Below the pieces are notes generated by a model. That model made no database searches and was not told the DNA's origin. It saw nothing but the letters and a program-made list of their open reading frames with translations. The translations under genes were made by a program, and so were the position numbers. Positions 46,297 to 55,378 of a stretch of DNA of 64,000 bases are shown piece by piece. Origin of the DNA: Bacillus sp. FJAT-29937 (GTDB taxonomy: Bacteria; Bacillota; Bacilli; Bacillales; Cytobacillaceae); assembly GCF_001509555.1 (NCBI RefSeq), contig NZ_LMAS01000012.1:1-64000 (forward strand), given 5' to 3'. Positions within the stretch are counted from its first letter, which is position 1. The number at the start of each line of letters is the position of its first letter.

Positions 46297-46342
46297 AGAA
46301 GCTGAAATAAGCCGTAATCGTCTCTGCTATTTTTCAGCTTCT
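46297..46342. terminator. inverted repeat after the DDAH gene
   Basis: AGAAGCTGAAA / TTTCAGCTTCT with a 24-base loop, just past the stop at 46361. The T-run is weak, so partial readthrough into the permease gene is possible. Confidence 0.5.
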
Positions 46343-46360
46343 TCTATTTCATCATTCCTT

Positions 46361-47125
46361 CTAGAATCGTAATGATAAGCAGCTTAAACCACCATCTAAT
46401 TTACGGAATTCAGACATATCAAGCTCAATCGTTTGATACCCAGCTTCATTAATCATTTGCTTTGTTTTTGGATAGCCAGCTGGGATAATAACATAGTCAT
46501 TAACGCGGATGCAGTTTGCCGCATATTCTTCCTCAGCCGGCACAATGATTTTCTTGTAAGAAGCAAAGTCAGGATGGTTGATAAACTCTCCTGCTAGAAC
46601 CATTGTCTCGTTTCCTAAATAAGAAATACCGGTTTTCAAATGGAAGAACTTTTCCAGTTGAATAATGGTAGCTTTGTAGTTTTCAGATTCAAAGATTGCC
46701 TTTAATTGCTCAGCACCCTCTAAATTTGTGCGTTCAGAAAGACCGATATAAAAATGATCCTCTGCTTGAAGGACATCACCGCCATCTAACGTACCTGGCG
46801 CTTTAATATAATAAAGCTTTTCATAATAAGACTTAACAGCAGGCTCCATTTCGATAATCTCGCCGTTTCTTGTTGGTGCGCCCGGATTTGAAATTACAGC
46901 AAATTCTTGTGTTAAAACAGCTGTATCCTCTACAAATGTTGAATCCGGAAAATCAGCATTCTTTGGCATGACATGTACTTCCACATTACATTTTTTTAAC
47001 GCTTCTATATAAGCTTCATGCTGTTCCAACGCTTTTTCATAGATTGGTGTACCTAAATCTGAAGTGGTTAAGCCATTTACATACGTTTCACCAGGTGTTT
47101 TTACGATTGTATTTTTAAACATCAT
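46361..47125 (-). CDS. dimethylarginine dimethylaminohydrolase-like enzyme
   Basis: The 254-residue protein is a guanidino-group-modifying enzyme of the DDAH type: VEDTAVL with E66/D67, LDGGDVLQ with D114/D117, H162 in FHLKTGISYL and the nucleophile Cys249 in GGLSCLSLRF. These are the Cys-His-Asp/Glu residues of DDAH and arginine deiminase. It would convert methylated arginine to citrulline plus methylamine. It lies 19 bp past a related amidinotransferase-fold gene, an uncommon tandem, with a permease and RocB-like hydrolase downstream. Confidence 0.85.
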   Translation of the reverse strand: MMFKNTIVKTPGETYVNGLTTSDLGTPIYEKALEQHEAYIEALKKCNVEVHVMPKNADFPDSTFVEDTAVLTQEFAVISNPGAPTRNGEIIEMEPAVKSYYEKLYYIKAPGTLDGGDVLQAEDHFYIGLSERTNLEGAEQLKAIFESENYKATIIQLEKFFHLKTGISYLGNETMVLAGEFINHPDFASYKKIIVPAEEEYAANCIRVNDYVIIPAGYPKTKQMINEAGYQTIELDMSEFRKLDGGLSCLSLRF

Positions 47126-47144
47126 TTTTCCTCCTAAAAGTCGG

Positions 47145-48017
47145 TTAGTTACGGATAACAGGGCCAGTTAGACAAGTTGGTCCGCCTGTACCTAAGTAAG
47201 AGATTTCACGGCCTTTGTATTCATAAACTGTTGCTCCGGCATCAATTAATTGTTGCTTCGTGGAAGGGTTTCCAGAAACCATCATACAAACTCTAGGTGC
47301 TAATGCTAACACGTTGCAGCCAAGGTTATGATATTCCTCTTCAGGAACTTCAATTAATTGAATACCTTTCTCGATAAGCAATTGTCTAAAGAATACCGGC
47401 ATTAATCTTGAATAAACTACAGCTAAGTTGGCATCTACCATGCTTATAAAAGACATAAGGTGCAGACACTCTGCTTCCCCCTGATCATGCGGGAGTTGAA
47501 CAACAATGAAGTCATCTACCAAATCCTTCGTCATTTCTTTAATCTGGCGTATGGCCTCATCATTCGTTCTGTAGCCACGGCCTACAACAAGTGTACGGTC
47601 ATCTAACCAGACAATGTCTCCTCCGTCTGCCATTGCATTCCCTGTTAGCTCCCCAATAATTGGTATGTTCTTTTCCTGAAGGAATTGTTTATAGACCAGT
47701 GCTTCACTTTGACGGAGTTTTTTCCCTGATTTTAAAATAATTGCACCCTTACCTGTAAATTTGACTGGATCATGGGCATAAATGGAGTCTAGGCCAACTT
47801 GACCTGAAGCAGGTAAATATTCAATATTTTCGACATGCTTGCTAAGGATGGAAAGGAATTCTTCATATTCCTTCTGTGCCTCGGCAAAATTGGGTTCCTC
47901 TATGTAATTAAATCTCTCCCATTCCTTACTTAAGTTTTCTTGGCTAATGAAAGCATCGTTTGGGTGTTTTACTACTACGGATCTAAGTTGTTTGTACATA
48001 GATTGACAGTAATCCAC
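47145..48017 (-). CDS. amidinotransferase/arginine deiminase-fold hydrolase
   Basis: The protein of about 290 residues shares the same beta/alpha propeller with its neighbour: AHDPVKFTGKGAIIL, MADGGDIVWLDDRTLVVG, the CLHLMSFISMVD His segment and the Cys nucleophile in GGPTCLTGPVIRN. Relatives include DDAH and arginine deiminase-related proteins; the substrate is a guanidino or amidino compound. GTG 48017 lies seven bases after AAGGAGG and is preferred over 48038. First gene of the operon, divergent to an IclR regulator. Confidence 0.8.
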   Translation of the reverse strand: MDYCQSMYKQLRSVVVKHPNDAFISQENLSKEWERFNYIEEPNFAEAQKEYEEFLSILSKHVENIEYLPASGQVGLDSIYAHDPVKFTGKGAIILKSGKKLRQSEALVYKQFLQEKNIPIIGELTGNAMADGGDIVWLDDRTLVVGRGYRTNDEAIRQIKEMTKDLVDDFIVVQLPHDQGEAECLHLMSFISMVDANLAVVYSRLMPVFFRQLLIEKGIQLIEVPEEEYHNLGCNVLALAPRVCMMVSGNPSTKQQLIDAGATVYEYKGREISYLGTGGPTCLTGPVIRN

Positions 48018-48043
48018 TCGAACCCCTCCTTTTTCCACCTATC

Positions 48044-48069
48044 GGAATTTAATTCCTCTGTTAGGAATT
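48044..48069. promoter_or_regulatory. candidate IclR operator
   Basis: A perfect palindrome GGAATT-T-AATTCC (48044-48056) followed by another GGAATT half-site (48064-48069) lies between the divergent IclR and amidinotransferase genes. A GAATTGAAGGAATC motif lies further along near 48118. IclR proteins bind such GGAA..TTCC palindromes. Confidence 0.55.
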
Positions 48070-48192
48070 GTATATTTCTGATATTATAGTAGAAAAAGGA
48101 ACATGTCAATATTTTTCGAATTGAAGGAATCTTTTAATTTTCAATATTTTATATATAATAGAAATATATAAATGGAATGGGAGAACAAAATT

Positions 48193-48930
48193 ATGCAAAC
48201 GATTGACCGTGCTATGCAAGTAACGAGCGCCTTAGCAAATAGTCAGGATAAAATGTGGCTGTCCATAACAGATTTATCAAAAGAGTGTGATTTGCCAGCA
48301 AGTACAATGCACAGACTTTTACAAGCAATGAAAAAACACGGACTTGTTCAGCAAGATCCCGATTCAAAACTATATTCTTTAGGTAACACTTGGCTTGAAT
48401 ATGGGTTGCAGCTATATGACAGTTTTGATTTTGTTAATTTAATTCGTCCAGAAATGGAGAAATTAATGCTAGAGGCAGAAGAGAGTATTTATTATAGTAA
48501 ATCAATTGGAGTGGAATCGATTGTTGTTGAACGAATTGATTGCCCAACCAACCCGATTCGTATTAATGATCAATTAGGAATACGGATCCCGATGAATATC
48601 GGAGCTGCCAATAAAACGATGCTTGCACATATGCCTGCTGAGGAAATGATGAATATCGTAAATATGATCGTGAAAGAAGAAGAAAAGATGAGCTTCTTAA
48701 ATATGCTCAAACAAATCAGATCTCAAGGCTACGGAATTAGCCATGGAGAAAGAACGGAAGGTACATCATCTGTAGCAGCACCGGTTTTCAACCAATGGAA
48801 TGATTTAATAGGTGCCGTCAGTATTGGATATGTTAATTTCAATGCATCTAAAAACCGGCATGATTTTTTAATCAATAAAGTGATTGAAACCGGAAAGCGT
48901 ATTTCGGCAAAATTAGGGTCCAGACGATAA
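48193..48930 (+). CDS. IclR-family transcriptional regulator
   Basis: The 245-residue protein has an N-terminal winged helix (LSITDLSKECDLPASTMHRL, then LLQAMKKHGLVQQDPDSKLY) and a C-terminal IclR effector domain (GVESIVVERID, GYGISHGERTEGTSSVAAPV, then IGAVSIG). I chose ATG 48193 with GGGAGA upstream. It is divergent to the amidinotransferase-permease-RocB genes with a palindromic operator between, so it probably controls them in response to the guanidino substrate. Confidence 0.85.
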   Translation: MQTIDRAMQVTSALANSQDKMWLSITDLSKECDLPASTMHRLLQAMKKHGLVQQDPDSKLYSLGNTWLEYGLQLYDSFDFVNLIRPEMEKLMLEAEESIYYSKSIGVESIVVERIDCPTNPIRINDQLGIRIPMNIGAANKTMLAHMPAEEMMNIVNMIVKEEEKMSFLNMLKQIRSQGYGISHGERTEGTSSVAAPVFNQWNDLIGAVSIGYVNFNASKNRHDFLINKVIETGKRISAKLGSRR

Positions 48931-48951
48931 TCCTGCTGGAAACATGAAGAT

Positions 48952-48987
48952 GAGCCTAAACCAATCCTTATGGACTGCACTAGGCTC
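48952..48987 (+). terminator. terminator of the IclR gene
   Basis: GAGCCTA / TAGGCTC stem followed by seven T, 22 bases past the stop. Confidence 0.75.
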
Positions 48988-49016
48988 TTTTTTTAACATA
49001 TTTCCTCAACTGATAT

Positions 49017-49799
49017 TTAATCCTGTGGTCTAATCTTACTTTTTCTTCTCAACCTTCGATTATAGTTCTTATACGAGATAATCTTGTTATACATCGACGA
49101 ATCTCTAAAACGGCTGAATCCGCCCAGGTACGGTGCCCAATTAGCCTCAATAAACCAAACACGTCCGAATTCGTCCACCGCCAAATCATGCCCCCAAATA
49201 GCTTGATCTTTATATGTGTGCAGAAGACAATTCGAGACAGCTATGGCCAGATGATCTAAATCAGCCATCGTTTTTACTAAGTCTAGGTTTTGAATATTTG
49301 AATTTAATAGCGTCTCATCAACCGCAAGAAACTCTGCCCCCTGCATTAAATTAGTCACAAAATAACCACTTTGTGCCACCTTTCCATTTTTCCCTGTAAT
49401 CACCCACTCAGTTTCCTCTTGTTTTCTTTGAACAATATAGCGAAAATCAATTGGTTTTCCGTCAATTTTTGCTAGGGGGATGCAGTACTGTACAAGTGAG
49501 TTTCGCCCAATTCGTCTTTTTTGTAAAAATCGCTCAAGCTTGCTTTTTCCTTCGATGATGATTTCACGATTCTCGACATGGACTATATACTTATTTGTAC
49601 TAGCTTCCATTACCTTCATCAACCCCCTGCCCGCAGTTCCGCCGGAAGGCTTAATGACGACCTCTTTATAAGCATTCATCATCTCCCAAAATCGATTAAT
49701 CGAAAATATATAGGTTTCAGGCAAATATTGAGCCAAATCCTCACATTGCAATAAAAGCTGATGCTTGTCCCATTTATTTCTTCTAGAATCTATTGGCAA
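49017..49799 (-). CDS. YheC/YheD-like ATP-grasp protein (spore coat-associated family)
   Basis: The 260-residue protein is a YheC/YheD family ATP-grasp domain: VVIKPSGGTAGRGLMKV near 47-63, the SLVQYCIPLAKIDGKPIDFR segment near 103-122, and DLAVDEFGRVWFIEANWAPY near 208-227 with metal-binding residues. Family members in Bacillus are linked to the endospore coat, but their reaction is unknown. It is monocistronic. A perfect palindrome lies about 50 bp upstream. Confidence 0.8.
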   Translation of the reverse strand: MPIDSRRNKWDKHQLLLQCEDLAQYLPETYIFSINRFWEMMNAYKEVVIKPSGGTAGRGLMKVMEASTNKYIVHVENREIIIEGKSKLERFLQKRRIGRNSLVQYCIPLAKIDGKPIDFRYIVQRKQEETEWVITGKNGKVAQSGYFVTNLMQGAEFLAVDETLLNSNIQNLDLVKTMADLDHLAIAVSNCLLHTYKDQAIWGHDLAVDEFGRVWFIEANWAPYLGGFSRFRDSSMYNKIISYKNYNRRLRRKSKIRPQD

Positions 49800-49844
49800 T
49801 GACCATCACACCTTCATCATTTTACTTACTATATGTGTATTTCT

Positions 49845-49864
49845 AATGAAACGCTTGTTTCATT
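49845..49864. promoter_or_regulatory. palindrome upstream of the YheC/YheD-like gene
   Basis: AATGAAAC-GCTT-GTTTCATT is a perfect 8-bp-arm inverted repeat 46 bp upstream of the gene start. It could be an operator for a dimeric repressor, or a small hairpin. It does not fit cre spacing. Confidence 0.35.
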
Positions 49865-49896
49865 GCCTAAAATTTAATCACCTCTGAAAAAGGAAA

Positions 49897-49935
49897 GAAC
49901 CCCTTGAGATTACGTTTAGTAATGTCAAAGGGTTC
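49897..49935 (-). terminator. terminator of the YkvI-like gene
   Basis: GAACCCCTTGA / TCAAAGGGTTC (one mismatch) with CTTTCCTTTTTC after it on the minus strand. Confidence 0.65.
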
Positions 49936-49942
49936 TCCTGTT

Positions 49943-51019
49943 TTAAGAAGCGATTTTTTCCGCTTGCTGATTATTATTTTTTTTCCCTCTTACCCAATAA
50001 ACAATAACTGCTGCAATTAAAGCAAAGCCAAGATAACCAGTAATTGGATATAATGTTCCAACCAATTTAGTAAATCCTACGAAGCTTGCTGCAAATCCGG
50101 CAAATCCAATTGCTGTGACAAATCCTTTAAATTTCATTGTGCCTGGCTTCATTACGCGTACGGCGAAGCCATAAAGCATACCTACTGCCGTATTAAAAAT
50201 CATCGCTAACAGGACAATTGACATCAAAATTCCGACAATTGGTGAAATTTCATTTGCCAAGTAAAGCATTGGAATGTCTAAACCGCCAATATCGTCCAGT
50301 CTTGTATACATGCCGACATTAATTAGAATTAGCATAAGACCTAGACCGACTCCGCCAAGAATACCGCCCATTCCTGAGATCTTCAAATTCTTTGTCGTAC
50401 CACCCATAACGGCAAGCATTGGAATCGCACATGTGATATTAAAAGAAACATACAATAAGCCTGAAAGGAACCAGTTTGAGGCAGCAGAATCCTGCCCTTC
50501 AGCGATTATATTTAGCTCTGCAAAGCTTGTATCCATTGTGAATAACGCATAAGCAGCAATTACTAAAACTAACACAATTAATGCAGGAGTAATACTTCCA
50601 ATAATATTAAGAACCTTTTCCACATTAAAGAAGCAAGTTACGATCGTTAAAATCACCATAATTAAACTTCCGATTGCGCTTGGAATGCCAAATTGCTGTT
50701 GGAATGTTGAACCAGCACCAGCGAACATAATTACAGCTACTCCAAATAAGAAGAACGTAATGATAAAGTCGACTGCAATTCCTAAATATTTTCCACAAAT
50801 ACTATATACGACGTTTTTATGGGAATCTGTTTGCAGACGGCTCCCAATTTGAATAATATTCATTCCTAAAAACGCAAATAGTAAGGTTGCCAAGATTGCT
50901 CCAAAAAAACCTAACCATCCAAAGCTAGTAAAGAACTGCAATACCTCTTGTCCAGAAGCAAACCCGGCTCCGACTACTGTACCAATGTATGCACCTGCCA
51001 TCTGAATACTCTTTTTCAT
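49943..51019 (-). CDS. YkvI-family membrane transporter
   Basis: The 358-residue protein has about ten helices and begins MAGAYIGTVVGAGFASGQEV, the YkvI-family signature related to the APC/NSS fold. It probably takes up an amino acid or amine. It is the last gene on the strand of the NSAR-GNAT-M20-RpiR group, 90 bp past the racemase gene, so an amino acid (possibly D-form) is the probable substrate by context. Function in the family is unproven. Confidence 0.78.
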   Translation of the reverse strand: MKKSIQMAGAYIGTVVGAGFASGQEVLQFFTSFGWLGFFGAILATLLFAFLGMNIIQIGSRLQTDSHKNVVYSICGKYLGIAVDFIITFFLFGVAVIMFAGAGSTFQQQFGIPSAIGSLIMVILTIVTCFFNVEKVLNIIGSITPALIVLVLVIAAYALFTMDTSFAELNIIAEGQDSAASNWFLSGLLYVSFNITCAIPMLAVMGGTTKNLKISGMGGILGGVGLGLMLILINVGMYTRLDDIGGLDIPMLYLANEISPIVGILMSIVLLAMIFNTAVGMLYGFAVRVMKPGTMKFKGFVTAIGFAGFAASFVGFTKLVGTLYPITGYLGFALIAAVIVYWVRGKKNNNQQAEKIAS

Positions 51020-51108
51020 AAAGGCCCCCGTATAATTGAATTTTTTGAAAACTTATTTTATAAAGGAGCAGAAGGCGTTCCTTTGCCTTCAACCCTTTTT
51101 AAAAATAA

Positions 51109-52215
51109 TTAGGAAAAAACTTTTTCAGCAATTGTATATTGTTTGATTGTATCTCTGTTTGGCTTATATCCAATTCCAGGTGTATCAGGAACTGTGATAA
51201 AACCATCCTTTACAACTACTTCTGGATCAATGATGTCTTTGTCCCAATAACGAGAAGATCCAGCCGTATCCCCTGGCAGTATGAAATTATCTAAAGTTGT
51301 GAGTGCAATATTATGTGCTCTGCCGATTCCCGATTCAAGCATTCCTCCACACCAAACTGGAATATCATGCTGCTTACATAGGTCATGGATTTGTTTTGAC
51401 TCTGTCAATCCACCAACACGGCCAATTTTAATATTTATAATTTTGCAGCTTCCTAATTCTATTGCTTTACGAGTATCTTCATATGAATGAATACTTTCAT
51501 CTAAGCAAACTGGCGTATTAATTTGTTTCTGAAGTGTGGCATGATCGATAATATCATCAGATGCTAATGGCTGTTCAATCATCATAAGATCAAATTCATC
51601 CAAGGCACGCAGATGATCGATATCTTCTAAGCGGTATGCCGAGTTAGCATCAGCCATTAACGGAACATTAGGGAAATGCTTTCTGACTTCCCTCATCACA
51701 TCTACATCCCAGCCTGGCTTGATTTTCACTTTCATCCGCTTATAGCCTTCCGTTACATACTCATCAATCAATTTCAGAAGGTCATCAACTGTATTTTGGA
51801 TGCCAATACTGATGCCAACTTCAATCTTTGATTTTTCTCCGCCGAGTGCTTTCGCTAGTGAAATTCCTTGTTCTTGAGTATAAAGATCCCAAACGGCTCC
51901 CTCAAGGGTAGATTTTGCCATATTATTTTTCCGAATGTAAGAAAAGATTTCCGATACCTCGTCGGGATGTTTAATTTCTTTATTTAATAATTCTGGTATA
52001 AGAAAATCCTCTAACATATGCCAATTAGTCTTTAGCGTTTCTTCACTGTACCAAGGCGAATGGAAGGCAACCGATTCGCCCCAGCCGCTATTACCATTTT
52101 CATCCTTTGCTTCAAGCAATATAAAATCCCTGTCTTGCATTGTTCCAAAGCTTGTTGTAAAAGGAGATTTCATTCTCATCTTTAATTGACGCAAAGTAAT
52201 TTCTTTTAATTTCAT
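51109..52215 (-). CDS. N-succinylamino acid racemase / o-succinylbenzoate synthase family enolase
   Basis: The 368-residue protein is an MLE-subgroup enolase with every catalytic residue in place: KxK at 162/164, D189 (MADAN), E214 (MIEQPL), D239 (CLDES) and K263 ([10 protein letters not shown]). These numbers coincide with those of characterised NSAR/OSBS enzymes. The genome context (GNAT acyltransferase, M20 deacylase, RpiR) rather than men genes favours the racemase role: converting N-succinyl-D- to N-succinyl-L-amino acids, as described in Geobacillus kaustophilus. It has the ATG after an AAGGTGGATTCC-type leader. Confidence 0.88.
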   Translation of the reverse strand: MKLKEITLRQLKMRMKSPFTTSFGTMQDRDFILLEAKDENGNSGWGESVAFHSPWYSEETLKTNWHMLEDFLIPELLNKEIKHPDEVSEIFSYIRKNNMAKSTLEGAVWDLYTQEQGISLAKALGGEKSKIEVGISIGIQNTVDDLLKLIDEYVTEGYKRMKVKIKPGWDVDVMREVRKHFPNVPLMADANSAYRLEDIDHLRALDEFDLMMIEQPLASDDIIDHATLQKQINTPVCLDESIHSYEDTRKAIELGSCKIINIKIGRVGGLTESKQIHDLCKQHDIPVWCGGMLESGIGRAHNIALTTLDNFILPGDTAGSSRYWDKDIIDPEVVVKDGFITVPDTPGIGYKPNRDTIKQYTIAEKVFS

Positions 52216-52232
52216 TGGAATCCACCTTTTCC

Positions 52233-53075
52233 CTATTTAATACTTAGATTTCTAAGCTTCGTTAAAACATAATAATGAACTGGTTCATTTGTTGTTTTTT
52301 GCAGAGAAACTACAGCATAACCTGACTCAAAGAGTTGCTGAAAAACATTTCTTGTCTTAAATCGCCAGTCAATGGCAAGCTCATGATCAGTTTTTTTCAA
52401 CTCTTGAAAATTTGCAGGTACTGGTACGAGCAGCGGGTGATCGATATTAGTTAAATTAGTCATCATTTCTTGATCTAAATCTCCTAATTTTGGCTGGCCA
52501 TTGCTTGTTGTCTCCCATTCAATCAAATGGATTCCTTCGCTGGACTGAACGTCATTCAAACTTTGATTGTCTGCGACATGCTCACTATTAATCCACCAAT
52601 CTATTTGAAACCGATCAGACGGCAGCCCGCTATTCAGTCCGTCCTCCATTTCACCGTAGCAATTTTCAATATAGGTGCAACAGATGCCGCGAAGCTTATT
52701 CATATTGAGGTAGGCATTCCTGCTTTCAAGCGGGTCGAATGTCCAAATGATCAATTCGTATCCCTTTTCGGCAGCTACTCTTTTTTGTTCCCATTTTAAT
52801 TGTGCACCAATCCCTTTTTCCTGATACTCCGGGTGGATTCCGAGCATATGAGAGCAGAGATAGGATTGCTTTTGATCAAATCCAGCAAATCCGTAGCTGA
52901 ATCCAACTAGTTCTTCTTGGTCGAAAGCACCTAACATAATACCGCCATTTTTTGCAGCCGTAACTGTTTGATGAATTGGAATGGCACTAATATTCCATAC
53001 TTCTTCTTCTAGCTTCTGAACAAGCTTCATTTCATTGCTGCTGTGTAAAGTCCGGATTTCAAAATTTCCATTCAA
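52233..53075 (-). CDS. GNAT-family acyltransferase (candidate D-amino acid N-succinyltransferase)
   Basis: The protein of about 280 residues has a GNAT domain: [20 protein letters not shown] near residues 80-100 with the acyl-CoA-binding motif A (EKGIG), followed by a beta-rich C-terminal half found in this subfamily. In the G. kaustophilus pathway a GNAT enzyme puts succinyl on D-amino acids before NSAR acts. TTG 53075, six bases after GGTG, avoids overlapping the upstream M20 gene; ATG 53102 would overlap by 14. It lies 17 bp before the racemase gene. Confidence 0.75.
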   Translation of the reverse strand: MNGNFEIRTLHSSNEMKLVQKLEEEVWNISAIPIHQTVTAAKNGGIMLGAFDQEELVGFSYGFAGFDQKQSYLCSHMLGIHPEYQEKGIGAQLKWEQKRVAAEKGYELIIWTFDPLESRNAYLNMNKLRGICCTYIENCYGEMEDGLNSGLPSDRFQIDWWINSEHVADNQSLNDVQSSEGIHLIEWETTSNGQPKLGDLDQEMMTNLTNIDHPLLVPVPANFQELKKTDHELAIDWRFKTRNVFQQLFESGYAVVSLQKTTNEPVHYYVLTKLRNLSIK

Positions 53076-53088
53076 GATAATCACCTTC

Positions 53089-54213
53089 TTAGTTGTCTGC
53101 AAATGTGTTCATAATGGTTCTCGTAAGAATTTCAATTCCTGAGAACATCGCTTCATGATTAAATGTCATGTTCGGATGATGGAGGCCAGGCGTTAATCCG
53201 CAGCCAAGTCCTAGCATTGTTGCTTTTATGTTTGGTCTCATTAAAGTATAAAAGTGAAAATCTTCTCCGCCAGAAGAAATAATCGGCTCTTTCAGCCCTT
53301 TTTCACCTAGCGTATCGATAATAGCCTGCTTCATAAACTCCACTGCTTCCAAATCAACCTCTGCCGCAGCTACACTTGCTTTTGTTTCGTATGAAATGTC
53401 TACTCCATACAATAAACTTATTTGCTTAAAAATATTTTCGATTTTCTCCGTAAGCTCGTCCATTACTTGATTCGATTGCGCTCGTACATCAAGGCTAAAG
53501 GATGCTTTACCAGGTATAATATTGCCTGAATCGCCGCCGGCATGGAATTTAGTCATTTTCGCCGAATACGGAACCATTGGATTTAAATGAATGCCTTTTA
53601 TTTCACTAACGATCGCGGCGCCAATTTCAATGGCATTTTGACCTAGATGCGGCCTTGCTCCATGAGCATCTTCACCAATTATTTCACCGGTAATAAACTT
53701 AGCCGCTCCATGATAAACGGCAGGTACCGCATACCCATCTTCAAGCTCCTGAACAGGTCTTAGATGAACACCGTAAAGATAGTCAACATCGTCTACCACA
53801 TGATTCTCGATCAATTTCAATGCCCCTGTCCCTTTTTCTTCAGCAGGCTGGAAAATAAATTTAAGCTTTCCCTTGTTCTGAAAGTTGATTTTCTTAAGCA
53901 GCAGCATCGTTCCAATGATCATCGTCATATGAGAGTCATGCCCGCACGAATGGTTTGCTTTAAAGGTTCCATTCACTTCCTGCCATAGAGCGTCAATATC
54001 TGTTCGCAATCCCACACAAAAATCTCCGCTTCCGACTTCGGCAACTAGACCTGTACAATCATCAAAGGTTTGTACATGAAAGCCTTGCTCCTCAAGAAAT
54101 GTTTGGATATATTCAGTCGTTTTGTACTCTTCCCAGCTAATCTCTGGATGTTGATGAAAATAATCAAATAGGGAGTTAATAGTTGGTTTAAGTTGTGCTA
54201 AGTGTTCTTTCAA
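53089..54213 (-). CDS. M20-family amidohydrolase (candidate N-succinyl-L-amino acid deacylase)
   Basis: The 374-residue protein matches M20D amidohydrolases: FHQHPEISWEEYKTTEYI at the N-terminus, GLRTDIDALW near 72, SCGHDSHMTMIIGTM near 90 with metal ligands, FQPAEEKGTGA near 122 and GEDFHFYT near 318 with the late His-bearing SSGGEDFHFY. It hydrolyses an N-acyl amino acid. In this operon it would release L-amino acid from the N-succinyl product. It overlaps the RpiR gene by four bases. Confidence 0.82.
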   Translation of the reverse strand: MKEHLAQLKPTINSLFDYFHQHPEISWEEYKTTEYIQTFLEEQGFHVQTFDDCTGLVAEVGSGDFCVGLRTDIDALWQEVNGTFKANHSCGHDSHMTMIIGTMLLLKKINFQNKGKLKFIFQPAEEKGTGALKLIENHVVDDVDYLYGVHLRPVQELEDGYAVPAVYHGAAKFITGEIIGEDAHGARPHLGQNAIEIGAAIVSEIKGIHLNPMVPYSAKMTKFHAGGDSGNIIPGKASFSLDVRAQSNQVMDELTEKIENIFKQISLLYGVDISYETKASVAAAEVDLEAVEFMKQAIIDTLGEKGLKEPIISSGGEDFHFYTLMRPNIKATMLGLGCGLTPGLHHPNMTFNHEAMFSGIEILTRTIMNTFADN

Positions 54214-55070
54214 GTAACTTCCCCTCCATCAATAAAGAAATAATCTTTAAATAGTTCTTCATATTGCTCTTTGCGTTTTTGAAAGCGATTTGAATTTTTT
54301 ACTGTTACACCGGCAACAACAGCATTTAAGAAAGAAAATAGGGCTGTTGACGTATCTATGCTAGATTTATTAAAAGGAAAAATCGGAAATAGCATGTCGG
54401 AAAATTCACTTATCGGTGATTGAGGGGAATCTGTAATCCCGATAATAGTTGCACCCTGCTGCTTTGCCAATTTTGCAATTTGGATCGTCTCTTTTAAATA
54501 ACGGTGAAAAGAGATGGCCATCATGACAGATTGACTATTCATTCCACTTAACGTGAATACAATATCATCTGAATCTGAACGTACTAATTTAACCCGATCC
54601 TTCACTAAACTAAGTGTAAAAGACAGCCAATATGCTGCCGGGAATGATGTTCCCATTCCTGAAATATAGATAGCTTCCGCATTTACAAGCTGATCGACCA
54701 TTCGGGACATTTCATCTTCATTGACGAGCGACATCAATTCTTTAATGCGCTCCCGATCCTTTTCCATAACCTTTGAGAAAAAGTTGGGCTCCTCGGCTAA
54801 CTGCAGCTTTGTTGTGTGATATGTCCCAAGGCTGCTCTCCTGATAAAGCAGCTGTTCCCTGACCTTCTTTTGCAAATCGGAATAGCCGGATAATGTTATC
54901 GCATAACAAAATCGAATAACTGTCGTTTCACTGACTCCAACAATGGAACCGATTTCATTTGCAGATTTCAAAGCAAAGTCCTTTGGCACTTTAAGAAGAT
55001 AATTAGCGACTTTTTGCTGTCCCTTTGAGAGCTTATTATAGTTTGCAAGGATAATCTTTTTCAGTTCCAT
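54210..55070 (-). CDS. MurR/RpiR-family transcriptional regulator
   Basis: The 286-residue protein has an N-terminal HTH_6 domain (LSKGQQKVANYLL, then SANEIGSIVGVSETTVIRFC) and a C-terminal SIS domain (AIYISGMGTSFPAAYWLSFT, then GATIIGITDSPQSPISEFSD). RpiR proteins usually sense sugar phosphates, but here the operon handles amino acids. It is the first gene of the operon, and two copies of a palindrome lie just upstream, which suggests autoregulation. Confidence 0.85.
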   Translation of the reverse strand: MELKKIILANYNKLSKGQQKVANYLLKVPKDFALKSANEIGSIVGVSETTVIRFCYAITLSGYSDLQKKVREQLLYQESSLGTYHTTKLQLAEEPNFFSKVMEKDRERIKELMSLVNEDEMSRMVDQLVNAEAIYISGMGTSFPAAYWLSFTLSLVKDRVKLVRSDSDDIVFTLSGMNSQSVMMAISFHRYLKETIQIAKLAKQQGATIIGITDSPQSPISEFSDMLFPIFPFNKSSIDTSTALFSFLNAVVAGVTVKNSNRFQKRKEQYEELFKDYFFIDGGEVT

Positions 55071-55086
55071 GTTTTTCCCCTTAAAA

Positions 55087-55134
55087 ATGAAGTGTAGACT
55101 TAATTTTGAAAAAATTATGAAGTTTATACTTCAT
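55087..55134. promoter_or_regulatory. pair of RpiR-type operators
   Basis: ATGAAGT-TTAT-ACTTCAT is a perfect palindrome at 55117-55134, and ATGAAGT-GTAG-ACTTAAT repeats it with one mismatch at 55087-55104, exactly 30 bp apart (about three helical turns). They lie 17-64 bp upstream of the RpiR start, an ideal place for autoregulation. Confidence 0.7.
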
Positions 55135-55345
55135 TTTTATTACTTTATTAAAATAACACATTTCGACAAAACAAACAATAATTATTCTGAAAATTCGTCA
55201 AAAATTGATTGTTATAAATGGTTCGAAACATTGAAGTCTAGAGTGTAATGTCGTTGGCTTCATTTCTCTGCGCTGGTGATTTCTTCGTACATCAAGGCTT
55301 GTTCAATAAATCCAACGACAATTTAGTTTTGAAACAGAAAAAAAA

Positions 55346-55368
55346 ATGCATCCTTGCATAAGGTGCAT
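55346..55368 (-). terminator. terminator of the MltG-like gene
   Basis: Stem ATGCA-T-CCTT / AAGG-T-GCAT followed on the minus strand by nine T, ten bases past the stop. Confidence 0.8.
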
Positions 55369-55378
55369 CTTAATAGGT

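Larger units (their letters stand above)
55071..55378. other. 308-bp intergenic region upstream of the RpiR operon
   Basis: It holds the paired operators (55087-55134) next to the RpiR gene and the terminator of the MltG-like gene (55346-55368). Between them about 200 bp are AT-rich with no recognisable feature. Confidence 0.5.

Noticed and set aside
49845..49864. Palindrome as a cre site
   Set aside because: Only five bases precede the central CG on the matching side, so the cre consensus fails at several positions.
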